7,802 bases of DNA, taken from Microbacteriaceae bacterium. GTDB lineage: Bacteria; Actinomycetota; Actinomycetes; Actinomycetales; Microbacteriaceae. Under the pieces are notes generated by a model. It was not told the origin of the DNA. It did no database searches and was given only the letters and a program-made list of their open reading frames with translations. This document shows positions 5,653 to 7,802 of the stretch, in pieces. The DNA is taken from the NCBI GenBank assembly GCA_025464125.1, contig JAODLU010000140.1:1-7802 (forward strand), read 5' to 3'. Numbering within the stretch: position 1 is the first letter of the stretch; each line of letters opens with the position of its first letter. A program made the position numbers and the translations under genes.

Positions 5653-6449
5653 GCGGTCACCGCGTGCAGCACGGAGATGCCACCGCTGACCGTGTTGACC
5701 CTGAAGTCGAGCCAGTGCTTGTCGAGTTCGCCGTAGCGGCCCGTGTACTGGCCGTGAACGCCAGTGATGTGCGCCTCGTCGAGCTGGATGCGACCGCTGA
5801 CCGTGCTGATGCGGTACTGCGCTGCCACGCCCGATTCGAGCCGCGCCGTGACGCTGCCCGAGACCGTGTTGACCCGAATCTCATCAGGCACCCCGGTGAC
5901 ATCGAGGAAGACCGTGCCTGAAACACCATCCGCAGTGAATCGCTCGATGGCACCACTGGCGGTCACGTCACCACTGACGGTGTGCACTGCTACGCGACCG
6001 TGGTGCGCACGCACGCCGATCTCGCCACTGACCGAGTTGAGCTCGATGTTGCCTTCCATGTCATCGACGACGAGGTCGCCGCTCACGGTGCTGATCCTGG
6101 CGTCGTCTTTCAGGCCGGTGATGAGGGCGCTCGCCGACACCACGCCGAACTTCAGGTGAACGTCACGCGGCACCATGATGCTGATGTCGGCGTGCGCCCT
6201 GCCCGTGAACGACCTGAACACTTCGATGAAGTTGTCCCAGCTGAGCTGCGGGTGATCGATCTCGAGAGTGTCGCCCTCGACCGACACCTTGATGCTCTTG
6301 CCGCGCACCGAGTGGATCTCGACCCTGGCTCCGGGCTCGTCGTGCCCGACGATGTTCACCTGGCCGCCGATAAGGCTCACCTTGAGGTTTCGAATATTTT
6401 CGAGGTCGATGACCTTCGGGCTGTCGATGAGCCATTTCTCCTGGGCCAT
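5649..6449 (-). CDS. DUF4097 beta-strand repeat protein with VSG repeats
   Basis: 266 residues from ATG 6449, which has AAAGGAG five bases upstream; the longer open frame beyond it runs through promoter DNA. Residues 1-95 form a mixed beta region (KVSLIGGQVNIVGHDEP, then IMVPRDVHLKF). From about 100 onward the chain repeats short strands around a VSG turn at 122, 140, 158, 176, 196, 217 and 254, with a degenerate copy (VSA) at 104. This is the pattern of DUF4097, often called a putative adhesin, and suggests a stacked beta-solenoid. No signal peptide, transmembrane helix or sorting motif is visible, so it is probably cytoplasmic and the adhesin label is doubtful. DUF4097 also occurs in LiaG and YvlB of Bacillus, which belong to envelope-stress operons. 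It leads an operon with padR and is probably controlled by it. Its molecular role is unknown. Confidence 0.85.
   Translation of the reverse strand: MAQEKWLIDSPKVIDLENIRNLKVSLIGGQVNIVGHDEPGARVEIHSVRGKSIKVSVEGDTLEIDHPQLSWDNFIEVFRSFTGRAHADISIMVPRDVHLKFGVVSASALITGLKDDARISTVSGDLVVDDMEGNIELNSVSGEIGVRAHHGRVAVHTVSGDVTASGAIERFTADGVSGTVFLDVTGVPDEIRVNTVSGSVTARLESGVAAQYRISTVSGRIQLDEAHITGVHGQYTGRYGELDKHWLDFRVNTVSGGISVLHAVTA
5682..6140 (-). repeat. VSG-turn repeat array inside the DUF4097 gene
   Basis: Eight related units begin at residues 104 (degenerate), 122, 140, 158, 176, 196, 217 and 254. The first five are spaced exactly 18 residues (54 bp), then spacing loosens to 20, 21 and 37. At the DNA level, variants of CTGACCGTGTTGA recur on the plus strand. 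This is a protein repeat, not a mobile or CRISPR repeat. Confidence 0.8.
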
Positions 6450-6454
6450 GGTGG

Positions 6455-6461
6455 CTCCTTT
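6455..6461 (-). promoter_or_regulatory. Ribosome binding site of the DUF4097 gene
   Basis: On the minus strand AAAGGAG lies five bases before ATG 6449. It fixes this start over the longer open frame and touches the proximal GATATA-type operator at base 6461. Confidence 0.8.
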
Positions 6462-6476
6462 CGAGCTATATCGCGT
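6461..6476 (-). promoter_or_regulatory. Candidate PadR operator, copy 2 (start-proximal)
   Basis: On the minus strand ACGCGATATAGCTCGA. It matches copy 1 at 13 of 16 positions, and it lies just downstream of the predicted transcription start, abutting the ribosome site. Assignment to PadR is inference from position in a padR operon. Confidence 0.4.
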
Positions 6477-6486
6477 TCGCGTACTT

Positions 6487-6502
6487 TCAAGATATATCGC
6501 GA
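6487..6502 (-). promoter_or_regulatory. Candidate PadR operator, copy 1 (covers the -10 box)
   Basis: On the minus strand TCGCGATATATCTTGA, an imperfect palindrome around the perfect 8-mer GATATATC with TC...GA at the ends. It covers the -10 box of the DUF4097-padR promoter, a normal repressor position. Its start is 26 bp from that of copy 2. Confidence 0.45.
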
Positions 6503-6517
6503 GTTCCGAAATGGCAA
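6489..6517 (-). promoter_or_regulatory. Promoter of the DUF4097-padR operon
   Basis: Reading leftward, TTGCCA (6517-6512) matches 5 of 6 bases of the -35 consensus. A 17-base spacer leads to TATCTT (6494-6489), which fits TANNNT. Transcription would start near 6482 and give a leader of about 33 bases ending in a strong ribosome site. Confidence 0.55.
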
Positions 6518-6526
6518 AGATTTTCC

Positions 6527-6557
6527 TTGACCTTGACGCAGCGTCAACCTTTAGCGT
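6527..6557 (+). promoter_or_regulatory. MerR-type promoter with 19-bp spacer and central palindrome
   Basis: TTGACC (6527-6532) and TAGCGT (6552-6557) are separated by 19 bases, the over-long spacing that MerR-family activators correct by twisting DNA. The spacer contains a perfect 15-bp palindrome, TTGACGC-A-GCGTCAA, at 6533-6547, where a MerR dimer would bind. The only gene downstream is the merR-family gene itself, so this is very probably an autoregulated promoter. Transcription should begin at about 6563-6565, making the mRNA leaderless. Confidence 0.75.
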
Positions 6558-6564
6558 GAACGAC

Positions 6565-7329
6565 ATGAAGAATGAGTGGGCAATACAGGAGGTCGCGCGG
6601 CTGGCTGGCACGACCTCCCGCGCCCTGCGCCACTATGACGACATCGCGCTGCTGAAGCCGAGCCGCGTGGCCAGCAACGGGTACCGCTACTACGACCAGG
6701 GCGCGCTCGTGCGGTTGCAGCGCATCCTGCTGCTGCGCCAGCTCGGTCTCGGCCTCCCGGCGATCGCGGAAGTAGTCGACGGGCAACAGTCACCGGCAAT
6801 TGCACTGGAGTTGCAGCTCGAGTGGCTGCGGCTCGAGCGGCAGAGACTCGACCGGCAGATCGGCTCGGTAGAGACAACGATCATGAAACTGAATGGGAGC
6901 GAACAACTGATGGCAGAAGAAATACTCGACGGCTTCGACCACACGCACTACAGGAGCGAGGTCGAAGAGCGCTGGGGCGCCGGAGCATATGCAGCCGGCG
7001 ACTCCTGGTGGACGTCGAAGACAGCGGCGGGCAAGGCTGAGTGGATGTCGCAGCAGAAGCAGCTCGCGGCAAACTGGGTGGCGGCAGCGGCATCCGGCAG
7101 TGCGCCGGGCAGCACGTCGGCCCAGCAGCTCGCCGCACGCCAGGCCGACTGGATCGCCGCGATTCCCGGCACGCCGGGCTCAGCGGACGGGCGCCCGACG
7201 AGGGAATACTTCATCGGGCTGGGCGAGCTCTATGTGGCGGATGCGCGCTTCGCTGACCAGTACGGCGGAGCGGCCAGCGCTGCTTTCGTGCGCGACGCGA
7301 TGTCGATCTACGCGCAGCAGTCGCTCTGA
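6565..7329 (+). CDS. MerR-family regulator with TipAS-type ligand-binding domain (TipAL-like)
   Basis: 254 residues, almost the length of Streptomyces TipAL. The MerR helix-turn-helix and wing occupy about 4-72 (IQEVARLAG, ALRHYDDIALLKPSR, NGYRYYD). A dimerisation helix spans about 75-110. A TipAS-like domain lies at about 115-252, with HYRSEVEERWG, a helical middle containing tryptophans, and GLGELYVADARFADQYGG near the end. Proteins of this group bind peptide antibiotics or other drugs and then activate their promoters. No cysteine occurs anywhere, so the covalent thiopeptide capture known for TipAL cannot happen here. ATG 6565 is chosen because it begins the MerR domain directly and sits about 7 bases after the -10 box; there is no ribosome site, consistent with a leaderless mRNA. 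It is divergent from the DUF4097-padR operon. Its ligand is unknown. Confidence 0.9.
   Translation: MKNEWAIQEVARLAGTTSRALRHYDDIALLKPSRVASNGYRYYDQGALVRLQRILLLRQLGLGLPAIAEVVDGQQSPAIALELQLEWLRLERQRLDRQIGSVETTIMKLNGSEQLMAEEILDGFDHTHYRSEVEERWGAGAYAAGDSWWTSKTAAGKAEWMSQQKQLAANWVAAAASGSAPGSTSAQQLAARQADWIAAIPGTPGSADGRPTREYFIGLGELYVADARFADQYGGAASAAFVRDAMSIYAQQSL
6883..7329 (+). other. Possible internal start giving a ligand-domain-only isoform
   Basis: Streptomyces tipA also yields the free ligand domain TipAS (about 144 residues) from an internal start. Here in-frame ATG codons at 6883 and 6910 would give 148- and 139-residue products covering the same domain. The second has GGGAG at 6895-6899, ten bases upstream, and the first has only a weak AGAG. 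The codons are seen directly; their use is inference. Confidence 0.3.
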
Positions 7330-7330
7330 C

Positions 7331-7802
7331 TCAGGCTGGCACCGCAGCCACGGCGACCGGGGCCTGCGGCACGCGCAGCAGGGGAAGCGTGACGCTGACC
7401 ATCGGCCCGATCAGCACGGCGAAGGCGATCGTGCCGAAACCGACATTGCCGCCGAGCAGCCAGCCGACGCCGAGCACGCTGAGTTCGATTACCGTGCGCA
7501 CCACCCAGATGCGCCAGCCCCACCGCGTGTGGATTCCCGTCATGAGCCCGTCACGAGGGCCCGGCCCGAACCGCGCTCCGATGTAGAGCCCTGTGGCAAC
7601 AGCCAGCACAGCCAGTCCACCGGCAAAGAGCAGCACCTGCTGCCACAGCACCTGCTGCGGTGGGATGAGCGCCAGCCCGACCTGCGCACTGGTGCCAACG
7701 AGCAGCACGTTCAGCAGGGTGCCGACGCCCGGCTTCTGGCGGATTGGGATCCAGAGGAGCAGCACCAAGGCCCCGACGATATTCGTCACCCAGCCAAAGG
7801 GG
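7331..7802 (-). CDS. YczE-family integral membrane protein, 5' end outside the window
   Basis: At least 157 C-terminal residues of a multi-helix membrane protein, related to the YczE/YitT-type family in actinobacteria. The visible phrases are a G-V-G-T-L-L-N segment after the first helix, then GLYIGARFGPGPRDGLMTG followed by a charged loop, and a late GGNVGFGTIAFAVLIGP helix. The GPGPRDG motif echoes the G(V)GPWD repeat of the family. The frame stays open to the window edge (PFGW precedes an internal GTG at 7789), and the family normally has another helix pair before this point, so GTG 7789 is not the likely start. Its stop lies one base from the convergent merR-type gene, so the two are not co-transcribed. 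Its function is unknown; transport or an ancillary role near peptide synthesis genes has been suggested for relatives. Confidence 0.75.
   Translation of the reverse strand, partial: PFGWVTNIVGALVLLLWIPIRQKPGVGTLLNVLLVGTSAQVGLALIPPQQVLWQQVLLFAGGLAVLAVATGLYIGARFGPGPRDGLMTGIHTRWGWRIWVVRTVIELSVLGVGWLLGGNVGFGTIAFAVLIGPMVSVTLPLLRVPQAPVAVAAVPA

Noticed and set aside
5982..6530. 182-codon plus-strand frame opposite the DUF4097 gene
   Set aside because: Antisense shadow of the VSG repeats, and it runs through the divergent promoter region.
6268..6564. 99-codon upstream extension of the MerR-type regulator
   Set aside because: It overlaps the DUF4097 gene antisense and would place the MerR promoter inside its own coding region.
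6450..6611. N-terminal extension of the DUF4097 protein
   Set aside because: It would read through both promoters and into the divergent gene, and a strong ribosome site precedes ATG 6449.

Overview
The window comes from a GC-rich actinobacterium. By eye the GC content is in the low to mid 60s percent. The protein styles (a KimA-type permease with a Pro/Lys tail, a short PadR regulator beside a VSG-repeat DUF4097 protein, a YczE-family membrane protein) look most like Microbacteriaceae. That placement is inference. No rRNA, tRNA, CRISPR array, transposase or integrase is visible, and the genes are tightly packed with almost no spacer DNA.

Layout, left to right. 1-181 is a short non-coding leader. 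182-1279 (+) is an FAD/NAD(P)-binding monooxygenase-like flavoprotein that appears to start on a leaderless GTG. Facing it is a leftward operon: a KimA-type potassium/APC permease (4229-2079), then two CrcB/FluC fluoride-channel subunits (2077-1664 and 1667-1302). The three are joined by a TAG-C-ATG junction and an ATGA overlap. 4397-5035 (+) is a membrane-anchored extracytoplasmic protein with four cysteines, transcribed divergently from kimA across a 167-bp region rich in inverted repeats. A second leftward pair follows: a DUF4097 beta-repeat protein (6449-5649) and a PadR regulator (5652-5032) joined by a GTGA overlap. Divergent from it is a MerR/TipAL-type regulator (6565-7329, +). The window ends inside a YczE-family membrane protein (7802-7331, -) whose start lies outside.

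The most informative DNA is the 115-bp divergent region 6450-6564. Facing right it has a MerR-type promoter: TTGACC, a 19-bp spacer containing a perfect 15-bp palindrome, TAGCGT, and a leaderless ATG. Facing left it has a conventional promoter (TTGCCA-17-TATCTT). Its -10 lies inside one of two related GATATA-centred 16-mers spaced 26 bp apart, which are good candidates for autoregulatory PadR operators. Together these suggest a compact sensing node in which a TipAL-like ligand sensor and a PadR repressor sit back to back, with a cytoplasmic beta-repeat protein as the main non-regulatory product.

The other notable unit is the coupling of a potassium importer to a fluoride-channel pair whose subunits show different substitutions at the pore phenylalanines. 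Individual families are known. The combinations and regulatory layouts may be new, but that cannot be shown without database searches.
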